A DNA stretch of 64,000 bases from Bacteroidota bacterium. GTDB lineage: Bacteria; Bacteroidota; Bacteroidia; Flavobacteriales; Flavobacteriaceae. Location of the stretch: contig JAQCCM010000004.1 in NCBI GenBank assembly GCA_027621175.1, positions 1-64,000 on the forward strand, in the 5' to 3' direction. The notes under the pieces are model-generated. The model was not told where the DNA came from, did not search any database, and saw only the letters and a list, made by a program, of their open reading frames with translations. A program made the translations under genes and the position numbers. This document shows positions 1-7,177 of the stretch, piece by piece (positions within the stretch are counted from its first letter, which is position 1; every line of letters begins with the position of its first letter).

Positions 1-143
1 GAAATTTTACTATGTCCAAAGTACAAGCTAGAGAAGAGTTAATAAAGCTAAAAGAATTGCTTGATTTAGGGATAATATCAAGAAATGAATTTGAAACAAG
101 TGCAAAACCATTAAAAAAAATAGTTCTAAAATCTGGAAACTAA
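1..143 (+). CDS. SHOCT-like C-terminal tail, partial or small protein
   Basis: The frame is open from the window edge to a TAA at 141-143. An internal ATG at 12 would give a 43-residue protein. The segment EELIKLKELLDLGIISRNEF matches the SHOCT pattern (a short, usually C-terminal, helical oligomerisation motif of the form LkkLkeLlDxGiIsxxEF). SHOCT is normally the tail of a longer protein, so this is probably the end of a gene that begins outside the window. It is convergent with the integrase gene and abuts it exactly, with no gap, so it belongs to the same integrative element. Its function cannot be told from this fragment. Confidence 0.6.
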   Translation, partial: NFTMSKVQAREELIKLKELLDLGIISRNEFETSAKPLKKIVLKSGN

Positions 144-1202
144 CTAAACCATAGGCATATCTTCTTCTTTTAGTTCTGCTATTTCTAAACCTCTTAAATA
201 GGTTAGTGAAACGTTTAAACTTGAATGCCCCATAGCTCTTTGTAGCTTGTGTAATGACCCTGTTCTTTTGAATATCTCTATTGCTCCTGAATGCCTAAAA
301 GAGTATAGTGTTTGCCCTTGTATTAAGAGCCTACTTTTAGCTTTATATCTTCCCCATAGTGTTTTAAAATATTCAGGGTTTGGAGGGTCTACAAATCCTT
401 GAAATACACTTCCACAGTCTTCCTTTTGTAGAAAAGGTTTAATGTAACTTGGAATTGGTACAATTCTATTTCTTCCTGACTTATTTCTCTCACCAGAAAG
501 CCTAATCTCATTAAGCCCTTTTGATATGTCTCCCCAACATAATTCACGGATCTCTCTATGCGGTCTAAGTAAACATCCATAAGTGAGTAAACTACATAAG
601 TGTAAGTTTTTATTAAAGCTTTTTATCTCATCTAAAACAGCTCCTACATCATCAAAAGGTTTATGAAGTTTTGCCTTGTTTTTTTTTGAGGGAATACCTT
701 CCATTGGATTAGACTTCATCCCCTGTACTCTAGCCTCATTTATAAGGGCTTTTAGGTGCCGTTTAAGCGTGTTGTAAGACACTCCAGACGAATACCTTGA
801 CAGGACATTTTTAATGGCCTTAGAATCAACTTTTGAATTTTGGATTTCATCATGAATTAATCTGTAACAATAACTAAGCATGTCAGTATATTTTTTGGAA
901 TAACCACCACTTAGTTTTGTATCCAGGGCTTGCTTTAAATATTCAATGTCTGTGAACTTACCAGCTATAACTTTTTTAGATCTAAACTCTAAAAGTTTAC
1001 CATCATTTAAAAGGTGCTTGTAAACATCAGAAGCCAGAATCTTTCCCATTTCATATCTCTGCTCAATGGGGTGTCTGTTTGGATCAATGGATGAGTTGAT
1101 CCTCTTGCCGTTGTACAATCTAATCCTCTTTCCCTCTATAGAGAAAGACACATAAACAAGTTGTTTATTATCAATATGAACCTTTGGAAATCTTATTGTC
1201 AT
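144..1202 (-). CDS. int: Tyrosine recombinase / phage-type integrase
   Basis: Site-specific DNA recombinase of 352 aa that cuts and rejoins DNA through a covalent tyrosine intermediate. The N-terminal part looks like an arm-binding and SAM-like core-binding region. The C-terminal catalytic domain shows the first catalytic Arg in LLRPHRE (about residue 214), then YSFRH (Arg about 303, with Tyr in place of the usual His three residues earlier, common in Bacteroidota integrases), GHSS (His about 326) and the nucleophile Tyr in LTYLRG (about 335). It therefore looks intact. The start lies about 75 bp from a truncated tRNA-Ala gene, the expected place for an integrase beside its attachment site. 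Two TTTGCCAGT repeats lie between them. Confidence 0.93.
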   Translation of the reverse strand: MTIRFPKVHIDNKQLVYVSFSIEGKRIRLYNGKRINSSIDPNRHPIEQRYEMGKILASDVYKHLLNDGKLLEFRSKKVIAGKFTDIEYLKQALDTKLSGGYSKKYTDMLSYCYRLIHDEIQNSKVDSKAIKNVLSRYSSGVSYNTLKRHLKALINEARVQGMKSNPMEGIPSKKNKAKLHKPFDDVGAVLDEIKSFNKNLHLCSLLTYGCLLRPHREIRELCWGDISKGLNEIRLSGERNKSGRNRIVPIPSYIKPFLQKEDCGSVFQGFVDPPNPEYFKTLWGRYKAKSRLLIQGQTLYSFRHSGAIEIFKRTGSLHKLQRAMGHSSLNVSLTYLRGLEIAELKEEDMPMV

Positions 1203-1221
1203 TTGCCAGTGTTTTGCCAGT
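1202..1221. repeat. Paired TTTGCCAGT direct repeats, candidate integrase arm sites
   Basis: TTTGCCAGT occurs at 1202-1210 and again at 1213-1221, an 11-bp period or about one helical turn. The shorter TGCCAGT recurs at 1285-1291 inside the tRNA anticodon arm, where the chromosome/element junction lies. Repeats between an integrase gene and its att core are typical binding sites for integrase or excisionase. This role is inferred from position only. Confidence 0.45.
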
Positions 1222-1277
1222 TAATAATTATCTAACTGTGCACTTCACTGGAAATAAATAAGTTATAAAAGATTGGT

Positions 1278-1322
1278 TCTTGACTGCCAGTCAAGCGCTC
1301 TAGCCAACTGAGCTACATCCCC
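1278..1322 (-). pseudogene. tRNA-Ala(GGC), 5' half only; attachment-site junction
   Basis: On the minus strand the sequence begins GGGGATGTAGCTCAGTTGGC, continues through the D-arm, and forms an anticodon stem CTTGA/TCAAG around the loop CTGGCAG, giving anticodon GGC (alanine). The variable loop, T-arm and 3' acceptor strand are missing; after TCAAGA the sequence becomes AT-rich and unlike a tRNA. The tRNA is cut just past the anticodon stem on the side of the integrase gene. This is what insertion of an element at the anticodon arm would leave. The rest of the tRNA should lie at the other end of the element, outside the window. Confidence 0.8.
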
Positions 1323-1553
1323 AAATATTTTTTCGCCAACGGCGCCCTGCCGCTGATTTCAAGTATTTTTCTCTTTTTCGAGCATCAACTTGAGTAGCGT
1401 GTGTTTCAGTATGCACTACTTTCCAAGGCACATACGATTTTGTTGAGCGTACCTGACCTTTATTATGTGTTATAAGGCGTTGGAATACATTCTTCGACAT
1501 GCCCTATAATTGCAAGCTCCTTTTTCGCTATACAAGATATAAACAAAAAACAT
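1300..1553 (-). pseudogene. Frameshifted GIY-YIG nuclease-family gene (UPF0213-like)
   Basis: From ATG at 1553 the frame reads MFFVYILYSEKGACNY, a typical start of a small GIY-YIG protein. The rest continues in a different frame as GMSKNVFQRLITHNKGQVRS, then TKSYVPWKVV and DARKREKYLKSAAGRRW. The frames change exactly at the YIG motif, where one base seems to be missing, so the second half of the GIY-YIG signature is broken. The ORF-track start at 1500 is only the first ATG after the shift. The frame ends inside the tRNA-Ala gene: its last residues, GCSSVG, are encoded by the tRNA acceptor and D-arm, and the stop is the TAG of the D-loop. A sequencing error could explain the shift. Confidence 0.75.
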
Positions 1554-1570
1554 TTTCACACGATTTCAAT

Positions 1571-1658
1571 GAGCACTCCTCGCCCGTACCGAAGGCTACG
1601 TTCGGGCTGGTAACCAACTGAGCCCCGCCAGAACGATCTGTCGGGCTGGTACAGCCCC
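1571..1658 (-). pseudogene. Decayed tRNA-Ala 5' half split by two hairpin-forming insertions
   Basis: On the minus strand three segments match the downstream tRNA-Ala half in order: GGGGCTGTA (8 of 9), GCTCAGTTGGTTA (12 of 13) and GAGTGCT (6 of 7). They are separated by insertions of about 26 and 30 nt, each beginning CCAGCCCGA and each able to form a hairpin (for example CCGAA/TTCGG in the second). The promoter box at 1667-1674 lies just upstream, so this may be the original 5' end of the tRNA gene. The alignment was made by eye. Confidence 0.55.
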
Positions 1659-1666
1659 ATAGCAGG

Positions 1667-1674
1667 CAAAAATA
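1667..1674 (-). promoter_or_regulatory. TAnnTTTG promoter box (TATTTTTG)
   Basis: An exact match to the Bacteroidota -7 element TAnnTTTG on the minus strand, 8 nt upstream of the decayed tRNA-Ala half. It would transcribe that segment, the GIY-YIG frame and the tRNA-Ala half. No convincing -33 TTG was found. Confidence 0.5.
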
Positions 1675-1697
1675 ATCCTTTTTTCCTTTTGTTTTAT

Positions 1698-2462
1698 TTA
1701 TGCGGATAAATAGTGAGGTAAAGCAGCAATAGAGCTTATGATGCCATCGGGCCTAATTTGACTTTGATCAATAAGGTGTTTTCGATACTTCCCCGTTTGC
1801 ACCAATACGGCTTGATAGCCTGCATCTTGTGCGCCTTGAATATCATTTACTAAGTCATCACCTACCATTAATAGCTCATGGGGTTTTGCTTCGAGTAATG
1901 AACTGCCCATTTCAAAAAAAGCTTGGCTAGGCTTTCCTACTACATATGCTTTTTTCCCTGTTGCGTGTTCTAGCGCAGCTACAAACGCGCCACTGTCCAA
2001 TTGCAGTCCTGCTTCAGTTTGAAAATAACGCCCTTTGTGAAGTGCTATAAGCTCAGCACCTTCTAGGACTTGATTCATCAATTCATTGAGTAAATCGTAG
2101 TTCCAAGAATTTCCAATATCTCCAATTACAATGGCTTCGGGTTGCTGTAAAACATTTGGAGGATAATCTGATTGTGCGACTTCTGCGAGAATTAATCGGC
2201 AGCGTTGTACCCCCATTTTTTGTAGTTGTAAGACACCTGCATAGTTGGCACTGAGCAGCTCGTCTTCTTGAATGTTGAGCCCCAATCCCTTAAGTCTTGC
2301 TACAAGAGCACTTCGCGAAAGCGTGGTATTATTGGTGATAAATTGATATTTGATTCCCTGTTTACGCAACCATGAAAGCGTTTCGTTTCCGCCAGAAATC
2401 AATTGATTTCCTACGTAAAACACGCCGTCTAAATCAAACAATACTCCCGTAATGGATTTCAT
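1698..2462 (-). CDS. HAD-superfamily IIA phosphatase, NagD/LHPP-like
   Basis: A 254-aa cytosolic phosphatase-like protein of the haloacid dehalogenase superfamily, subfamily IIA. The N-terminal FDLDGVFYVG contains the Asp nucleophile and the acid/base Asp (about residues 9 and 11). FITNNT supplies motif II, GKPS the motif III lysine, and MVGDDLVNDI the C-terminal Mg-binding acidic loop. The order and length fit NagD or LHPP-type phosphatases acting on small phosphate esters; the substrate cannot be told from sequence. It is transcribed divergently from the crotonase gene. Confidence 0.88.
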   Translation of the reverse strand: MKSITGVLFDLDGVFYVGNQLISGGNETLSWLRKQGIKYQFITNNTTLSRSALVARLKGLGLNIQEDELLSANYAGVLQLQKMGVQRCRLILAEVAQSDYPPNVLQQPEAIVIGDIGNSWNYDLLNELMNQVLEGAELIALHKGRYFQTEAGLQLDSGAFVAALEHATGKKAYVVGKPSQAFFEMGSSLLEAKPHELLMVGDDLVNDIQGAQDAGYQAVLVQTGKYRKHLIDQSQIRPDGIISSIAALPHYLSA

Positions 2463-2484
2463 AACCTATCAATCGTTTATTCCG

Positions 2485-2492
2485 TATTTTTG
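2485..2492 (+). promoter_or_regulatory. TAnnTTTG promoter box (TATTTTTG)
   Basis: An exact -7 box in the divergent gap between the HAD gene and the crotonase gene. The expected transcription start, about 5 nt downstream, falls on the TTG at 2498 that the ORF track uses as a start. This favours the ATG at 2516 as the true start codon, although a leaderless TTG start is not excluded. Confidence 0.6.
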
Positions 2493-2515
2493 CCTCGTTG
2501 GATTACAACAAATAT

Positions 2516-3289
2516 ATGGGGAATCAAAAAATATCCGAGGGCATACATGTGCATAGCGAAAATGCTGTGGCTGCCATTACGTTTGCCCACCCCAAGCACA
2601 ATTGTTTTCCACAAGAACAACTTCGTGCTTTGACTGCTGCCATTGATTCCTGTGATAAAGACGAGGCGGTTCATGTTATTTTACTTCAAAGTGACCCTAG
2701 CAAAGCTTTTTGTGCTGGCGCTTCTTTTGACGAGCTTCTTGCCGTAAAAACACCCGAACAGGGGAAGACCTTTTTTATGGGTTTTGCAAAGCTTATCAAC
2801 GCCATGCGAGTGTGCAGAAAGCCTATCGTTGGCCGTATTCACGGCAAGGCAATTGGTGGAGGCGTGGGTATTGTTGCGGCTTGTGATTATGCGATTGCAA
2901 CGCAAAGCGCTCAAGTACGTCTTTCTGAATTGGCTATTGGTATTGGACCTTTTGTTATTGCCCCTGCAGTAGATCGCAAGATTGGCACAGGCGCCTTAGC
3001 CTCATTAGCCCTACAGCCCAAACAGTGGAAGTCTGCGGATTGGGCGTTGCAACATGGACTTTTTACGGAGGTTTACGCAGATTTTGATGCAGCAAATAAT
3101 GCAGCTATTGCAAAAGCTACACAGTTGGCAAGCTTTGCGCCCGAAGCCGTTGCCGAACTCAAAAAAACACTTTGGGCAAATACCGACCATTGGGCAGAAC
3201 TTCTACTAAAAAATGCCGAAATTTCAGGCAGACTCTTACTTTTGCCACAAACACAGGCGACACTTAATCAACTTAAATCGAACGGATGA
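2516..3289 (+). CDS. Enoyl-CoA hydratase/isomerase family protein
   Basis: Crotonase-fold protein, 257 aa from the ATG at 2516 (the track's TTG start adds 6 aa). The oxyanion-hole motifs are present as FCAGASFDEL and GKAIGGGVGIVAACDYAIA. The second catalytic glutamate of enoyl-CoA hydratases is visible in RLSELAIGIGP. The first, normally in GGGxELxxxCD, is replaced: GGGVGIVAACD has Gly there. The protein may therefore be an isomerase, lyase or other crotonase member rather than a hydratase. Its stop overlaps the queD start by 4 bp (ATGA), which suggests translational coupling. The substrate is unknown. Confidence 0.85.
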   Translation: MGNQKISEGIHVHSENAVAAITFAHPKHNCFPQEQLRALTAAIDSCDKDEAVHVILLQSDPSKAFCAGASFDELLAVKTPEQGKTFFMGFAKLINAMRVCRKPIVGRIHGKAIGGGVGIVAACDYAIATQSAQVRLSELAIGIGPFVIAPAVDRKIGTGALASLALQPKQWKSADWALQHGLFTEVYADFDAANNAAIAKATQLASFAPEAVAELKKTLWANTDHWAELLLKNAEISGRLLLLPQTQATLNQLKSNG

Positions 3290-3735
3290 GCAAAATTCGC
3301 ATTACCAAAAGCTTTTCATTTGAAACCGGACACGCACTTTACGGCTATGATGGGCTTTGCAAAAATGTACACGGCCACAGCTATAAACTTGACGTTACGG
3401 TTATTGGCACACCCATACGGGACTCTAACAATGTCAAGTTTGGGATGGTCATTGATTTTAAAGACCTCAAAGAAATAGTGAAAGACGAGATTGTAGATGT
3501 CTTTGATCACGCTACCGTTTTTAATCAAAACACACCTCATGTTGCCTTAGCAAATACATTAGAGCAAAGCGGGCATAAAGTGTTATTAGTGGATTATCAG
3601 CCTACTAGTGAGGAGATGATTATCGACTTTGCCGCAAAAATTCAAGCAAAACTCCCCCAACAAATCAAGCTGCATCACTTGCGATTGCAAGAAACCGCCA
3701 CTTCCTATGCCGAGTGGTACGCTGCCGACCAGTAA
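3286..3735 (+). CDS. queD: 6-carboxy-5,6,7,8-tetrahydropterin synthase (QueD/PTPS family)
   Basis: A 149-aa enzyme that converts dihydroneopterin triphosphate to 6-carboxytetrahydropterin in queuosine/7-deazaguanine synthesis. The zinc ligands are the His of FETGHALYG and the two His of NVHGHSY, and the catalytic Cys sits before them in GLCKNVHGH. VIDFKDLK and LQETATSYAEW are the usual substrate-binding and C-terminal motifs. It overlaps the upstream crotonase gene by 4 bp. The GLCKNVHGH pattern fits QueD better than eukaryotic-type PTPS. No other que genes are in the window. Confidence 0.9.
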   Translation: MSKIRITKSFSFETGHALYGYDGLCKNVHGHSYKLDVTVIGTPIRDSNNVKFGMVIDFKDLKEIVKDEIVDVFDHATVFNQNTPHVALANTLEQSGHKVLLVDYQPTSEEMIIDFAAKIQAKLPQQIKLHHLRLQETATSYAEWYAADQ

Positions 3736-3739
3736 TTCT

Positions 3740-3747
3740 TATTTTTG
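3740..3747 (+). promoter_or_regulatory. TAnnTTTG box 4 nt before the lpxH ATG
   Basis: TATTTTTG ends 4 nt before ATG 3752. Transcription would start at or next to the start codon, giving a leaderless or nearly leaderless mRNA. Confidence 0.6.
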
Positions 3748-3751
3748 TACC

Positions 3752-4513
3752 ATGAACATACCCAAAGGAAAAAAAGTCTATTTCGCTTCTGACAATCATT
3801 TGGGCGCACCCAATCATCAAAAAAGCAGGGTCCGTGAAAAGCAATTTGTCGTTTGGCTCGATACCATCAAAGCTGATGCTGCCGCAATTTATTTAATGGG
3901 CGATTTGTTTGATTTATGGATAGAATACAAAAGAGTTGTTCCCAAAGGTTTTGTTCGCGTGTTGGGCAAACTTGCCGAACTTGCCGATAGCGGTATTCCG
4001 ATATACTTTTTTGTAGGCAATCACGACATGTGGATGCAAGATTATTTTGAAACTGAATTGGGAATACCAGTGTATTACGAGCCGCAACAAATCACACTTA
4101 ACAACACCTCTTTTTTTATTGGGCATGGCGATGGCCTAGGACCCGGAGACAAGGGCTATAAACGCATGAAAAAAGTATTCCGAAATCCATTTATTCAATG
4201 GCTCTATCGTCTTGTTCACCCCGATTTGGGACTGCGTATTGCACAACATATGTCGTTAAAAAATCGTTTGATTTCAGGCGATGATGATAAAATTTATAAC
4301 GGTCCAGACAGCGAATGGCTGGTACATTACTGCAAGGAAAAGCTAAAAACCCAAAGCACGGACTATTTTATTTTTGGGCATCGTCATTTACCTTTAAATA
4401 TTGAACTATCCAAAACTTCGCGCTACATCAATTTGGGCGATTGGCTTGAATACAACACCTATGCCGTTTTTGATGGCAATTCGGTTACCCTAAGCACCTG
4501 GGAAACGTCATGA
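3752..4513 (+). CDS. lpxH: UDP-2,3-diacylglucosamine diphosphatase (LpxH-like)
   Basis: Metallophosphoesterase, 253 aa from ATG 3752; the track start at 3629 lies inside queD and is rejected. In lipid A synthesis LpxH cleaves UDP-2,3-diacylglucosamine to lipid X at the inner face of the cytoplasmic membrane. The metal motifs are in order: ASDNHLG (Asn in place of the usual His of DxH), GDLFDLW, GNHDMW, HGDG and GHRHLP. The Asp/Asn at the first site and the RYINLGDWLEYNTY tail match Bacteroidota LpxH homologues. Its stop overlaps hflX by 4 bp. Confidence 0.85.
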   Translation: MNIPKGKKVYFASDNHLGAPNHQKSRVREKQFVVWLDTIKADAAAIYLMGDLFDLWIEYKRVVPKGFVRVLGKLAELADSGIPIYFFVGNHDMWMQDYFETELGIPVYYEPQQITLNNTSFFIGHGDGLGPGDKGYKRMKKVFRNPFIQWLYRLVHPDLGLRIAQHMSLKNRLISGDDDKIYNGPDSEWLVHYCKEKLKTQSTDYFIFGHRHLPLNIELSKTSRYINLGDWLEYNTYAVFDGNSVTLSTWETS

Positions 4514-5721
4514 TAGAACAAAAAACACACGACTACGAATATGCGGTGCTTGTTGGGATTATCAATCAACAGCAAAACGAACAACAAGTTCAAGACTATA
4601 TGGACGAGTTGGCATTTTTGACACTTACGGCAGGTGGCGAGGTTAAAAAACGCTTTACCCAAAAACTGGATACACCAAATCCCAAAACCTTTATTGGAAG
4701 TGGTAAAATGGAAGATGTACGTGCTTTCGTAAAAACACATGATATCAGTACTGTTATTTTTGACGATGAATTGACCCCTGCCCAACAAGGAAACATTGAA
4801 GAACTTTTAAAGTGTAAAATTTTAGACCGTACAGGACTTATTTTAGACATTTTTGCCCAACGCGCCAAAACCAGTTATGCCCGAACTCAGGTAGAATTGG
4901 CACAATATCAATATCTATTACCACGACTAAAAGGACTTTGGACGCACTTGGAACGTCAACGTGGAGGTATTGGAATGCGTGGTCCAGGGGAAACTGAAAT
5001 TGAAACGGATCGTAGGATTGTTCGCGACAAAATTTCATTGCTCAAAAAGAAACTTACGACCATAGACCGCCAAATGGAAACCCAGCGTGGTAATCGTGGT
5101 GCGCTGGTGCGTGTTGCTTTGGTGGGCTATACGAACGTAGGAAAATCCACCCTAATGAATGTGTTGAGTAAAAGCGATGTATTTGCCGAAAACAAACTCT
5201 TTGCTACACTCGATACCACAGTGCGTAAAGTAGTGGTCGAAAACCTGCCTTTTTTACTCTCCGATACGGTCGGATTTATTCGCAAACTACCCACCCAATT
5301 GGTAGAAAGTTTTAAAAGCACATTGGACGAAGTACACGAAGCCGATTTGCTCTTGCATGTGGTTGATTTGGCACATCCACAGTTTGAGCAGCATATTGAT
5401 TCTGTAAACGAATTGCTAGCCGAACTCAAGGCACAAGACAAACCCACATTGATGGTGTTTAATAAAATTGACGCATATGCTCCAGAGGCTTTTGGCGAAA
5501 CCGATTTGATTGCTGTTCGGGGGAGTGAACACTATTCCCTTGAGGAATGGAAAGACACGTGGATGGCAAAAACCGAAGGCGAAGCTGTATTTATCTCCGC
5601 AGCAAAAAAAACCAACCTACAGCACTTTAGGCAACGCCTTTACCAAAGCGTTCGAGCGCTTCACGTAACCCGCTTTCCATACAATCACTTTCTCTACCCC
5701 GAAATTGAGGTGGAGGAATAG
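4510..5721 (+). CDS. hflX: Ribosome-associated GTPase HflX
   Basis: A 403-aa TRAFAC-class GTPase that binds the 50S subunit and can split stalled or hibernating 70S ribosomes. The N-terminal HflX domain contains the glycine-rich segment FIGSGKMED and the conserved ERQRGGIGMRGPGETEIETDRR. The G domain follows with P-loop GYTNVGKST (about residue 208), switch LFATLDTTVR, G3 DTVGFI and G4 NKID. The start codon overlaps the lpxH stop in ATGA. Length and domain order are normal. Confidence 0.96.
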   Translation: MIEQKTHDYEYAVLVGIINQQQNEQQVQDYMDELAFLTLTAGGEVKKRFTQKLDTPNPKTFIGSGKMEDVRAFVKTHDISTVIFDDELTPAQQGNIEELLKCKILDRTGLILDIFAQRAKTSYARTQVELAQYQYLLPRLKGLWTHLERQRGGIGMRGPGETEIETDRRIVRDKISLLKKKLTTIDRQMETQRGNRGALVRVALVGYTNVGKSTLMNVLSKSDVFAENKLFATLDTTVRKVVVENLPFLLSDTVGFIRKLPTQLVESFKSTLDEVHEADLLLHVVDLAHPQFEQHIDSVNELLAELKAQDKPTLMVFNKIDAYAPEAFGETDLIAVRGSEHYSLEEWKDTWMAKTEGEAVFISAAKKTNLQHFRQRLYQSVRALHVTRFPYNHFLYPEIEVEE

Positions 5722-5822
5722 CAGTTGACGACTTTTTTATTATATTAGCATGGAACATACCCCAAATCTGTTCTTACCATTCACATTGCATTCTAGAACG
5801 TTTTTGGGGCCATAAAAGCCTA

Positions 5823-6251
5823 ATGTTAGCAATGAAAAAAAGAGAACCCATTCAACACATCATGACACCAAACCCCATTGTTTTAAACTTAAATGATGGC
5901 CTTAGTCAAGCTGAAATTTTATTTAAAACCCATAAAGTTCGCCATTTACCAGTGGTTTCTGGCGATGAAATTAAAGGTATTTTAAGCATGACCGATCTGG
6001 CACGGATCAGTTTTGTAGACAGCTATGATCCCGAAAACTTTGCTGTGGACACTTCCGTATATTCCATGTTTACTTTAGAACAAATTATGGTGCGTAACCC
6101 ACAGTGTATTTCACCAGACGCAACCATTAAAGAAGCCGCAGAACTGTTTTTAGAGGTGGAATTTCACGCCTTGCCCGTGGTAGAAAACAACAAGCTGGTA
6201 GGGATGCTCACCACTACTGATTTGATTAAGTTTTTAGTAGAGCAATACTAA
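5823..6251 (+). CDS. Tandem CBS-domain protein
   Basis: A 142-aa protein made of one CBS pair (Bateman module). The first CBS runs about residues 8-62 (IMTPNPIVLNLNDG to GILSMTDLARI) and the second about 85-140 (IMVRNPQCISPDATIKEAAEL to GMLTTTDLIKFL). Stand-alone CBS pairs usually bind adenine nucleotides and sense energy charge; partner and ligand are unknown here. A second in-frame ATG at 5832 (MKKREP) is an equally good start. It lies 100 bp after hflX, and that gap has a 21-codon ORF and a TATATTAG near-promoter. Confidence 0.85.
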   Translation: MLAMKKREPIQHIMTPNPIVLNLNDGLSQAEILFKTHKVRHLPVVSGDEIKGILSMTDLARISFVDSYDPENFAVDTSVYSMFTLEQIMVRNPQCISPDATIKEAAELFLEVEFHALPVVENNKLVGMLTTTDLIKFLVEQY

Positions 6252-6325
6252 AAATAAATTCGCGGCTTTTTTCACGTACCGAATATTTTGTGAATAAACA
6301 GTTGCGATCACATTTAAATATAACA

Positions 6326-7144
6326 ATGGAATTTACTCCCGAACACCTCACGGCTATTAAAAGCAGGAAGGATGCTATTCGTATTGCGAATCAAAATAAC
6401 ATTTCAATTGCCAAAACATTAAGTAAACTGAAATACGAAGCCGAGTTACGAAAATTACAATCCGAGTTAGTAACCTTACAGCAATGGATTGCAAAAACCA
6501 AAAGGCGTGTGGTCGTTATTTTTGAAGGGAGAGACGCTTCAGGAAAAGGAGGAGCTATTAAGCGTTTTAAAGAACATTTAAACCCCAGATCTTCACGAGT
6601 GGTAGCCCTCACAAAACCCACTGCAGTTGAGCAAGGACAGTGGTATTTTAGACGCTATATCAAAATGTTACCCAATCCAGGCGAAATTGTTTTTTTTGAC
6701 CGAAGCTGGTATAATCGCGCTGTGGTTGAACCCGTCATGGAGTTTTGCACTAAAGATCAGTATGATCAATTCATGACTCAAGTTCCTGAGTTTGAACATT
6801 TGTTACATGAGGACAACTTAAAAATCATCAAATTTTGGTTTTCCATTTCAAAAGAGGAACAACAGAAACGGTTTGAATCTCGTCTAGACAACCCACTCAA
6901 GCGATGGAAATTTAGTCCAGTCGATGTACAAGGGCAAAAACTTTGGGATAAATACACCCATTACAAATCACAAATGTTTAGTAAAACCCATGCCAATTTT
7001 AGCCCGTGGATAATTGTGAAAACAAACAGCAAAAAGCAGGCACGCTTATAGAGTATGCGTTATGTACTCTCTCAATTTGATTATGATCAAAAAGGAGTTA
7101 TATATAACGAATTGCTTCCGGACCCCAATATTATAATGCGCTAA
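6326..7144 (+). pseudogene. Polyphosphate kinase 2 (PPK2), interrupted by in-frame TAG
   Basis: PPK2-family kinase, which transfers phosphate between polyphosphate and nucleoside diphosphates. Walker A is FEGRDASGKGG, the lid is RWKFSPVDVQG, and the catalytic DRSWYNRAVVEP is present. Translation stops at TAG 7049-7051 after KKQARL, giving 241 aa from ATG 6326 (the track starts at GTG 6290). The same frame then stays open for 30 more codons, beginning SMRYVLSQFDYDQKG, to a TAA at 7142-7144. This tail aligns with the tail of PPK2 proteins (ARLxxxRHLLSQxxYE) and with the neighbouring paralogue (RARIKAITHILD). A single GAG-to-TAG change would explain it. The catalytic core is whole, so the short form could still be active. 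Confidence 0.8.
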
Positions 7145-7177
7145 CACCGAAGCAGCATACAAATAGATATTTAAGCT

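Noticed and set aside
2498-2515. TTG start for the crotonase as in the ORF track
   Set aside because: It would begin at or within a few bases of the expected transcription start; the ATG at 2516 fits the family start. A leaderless TTG start is possible but weak.
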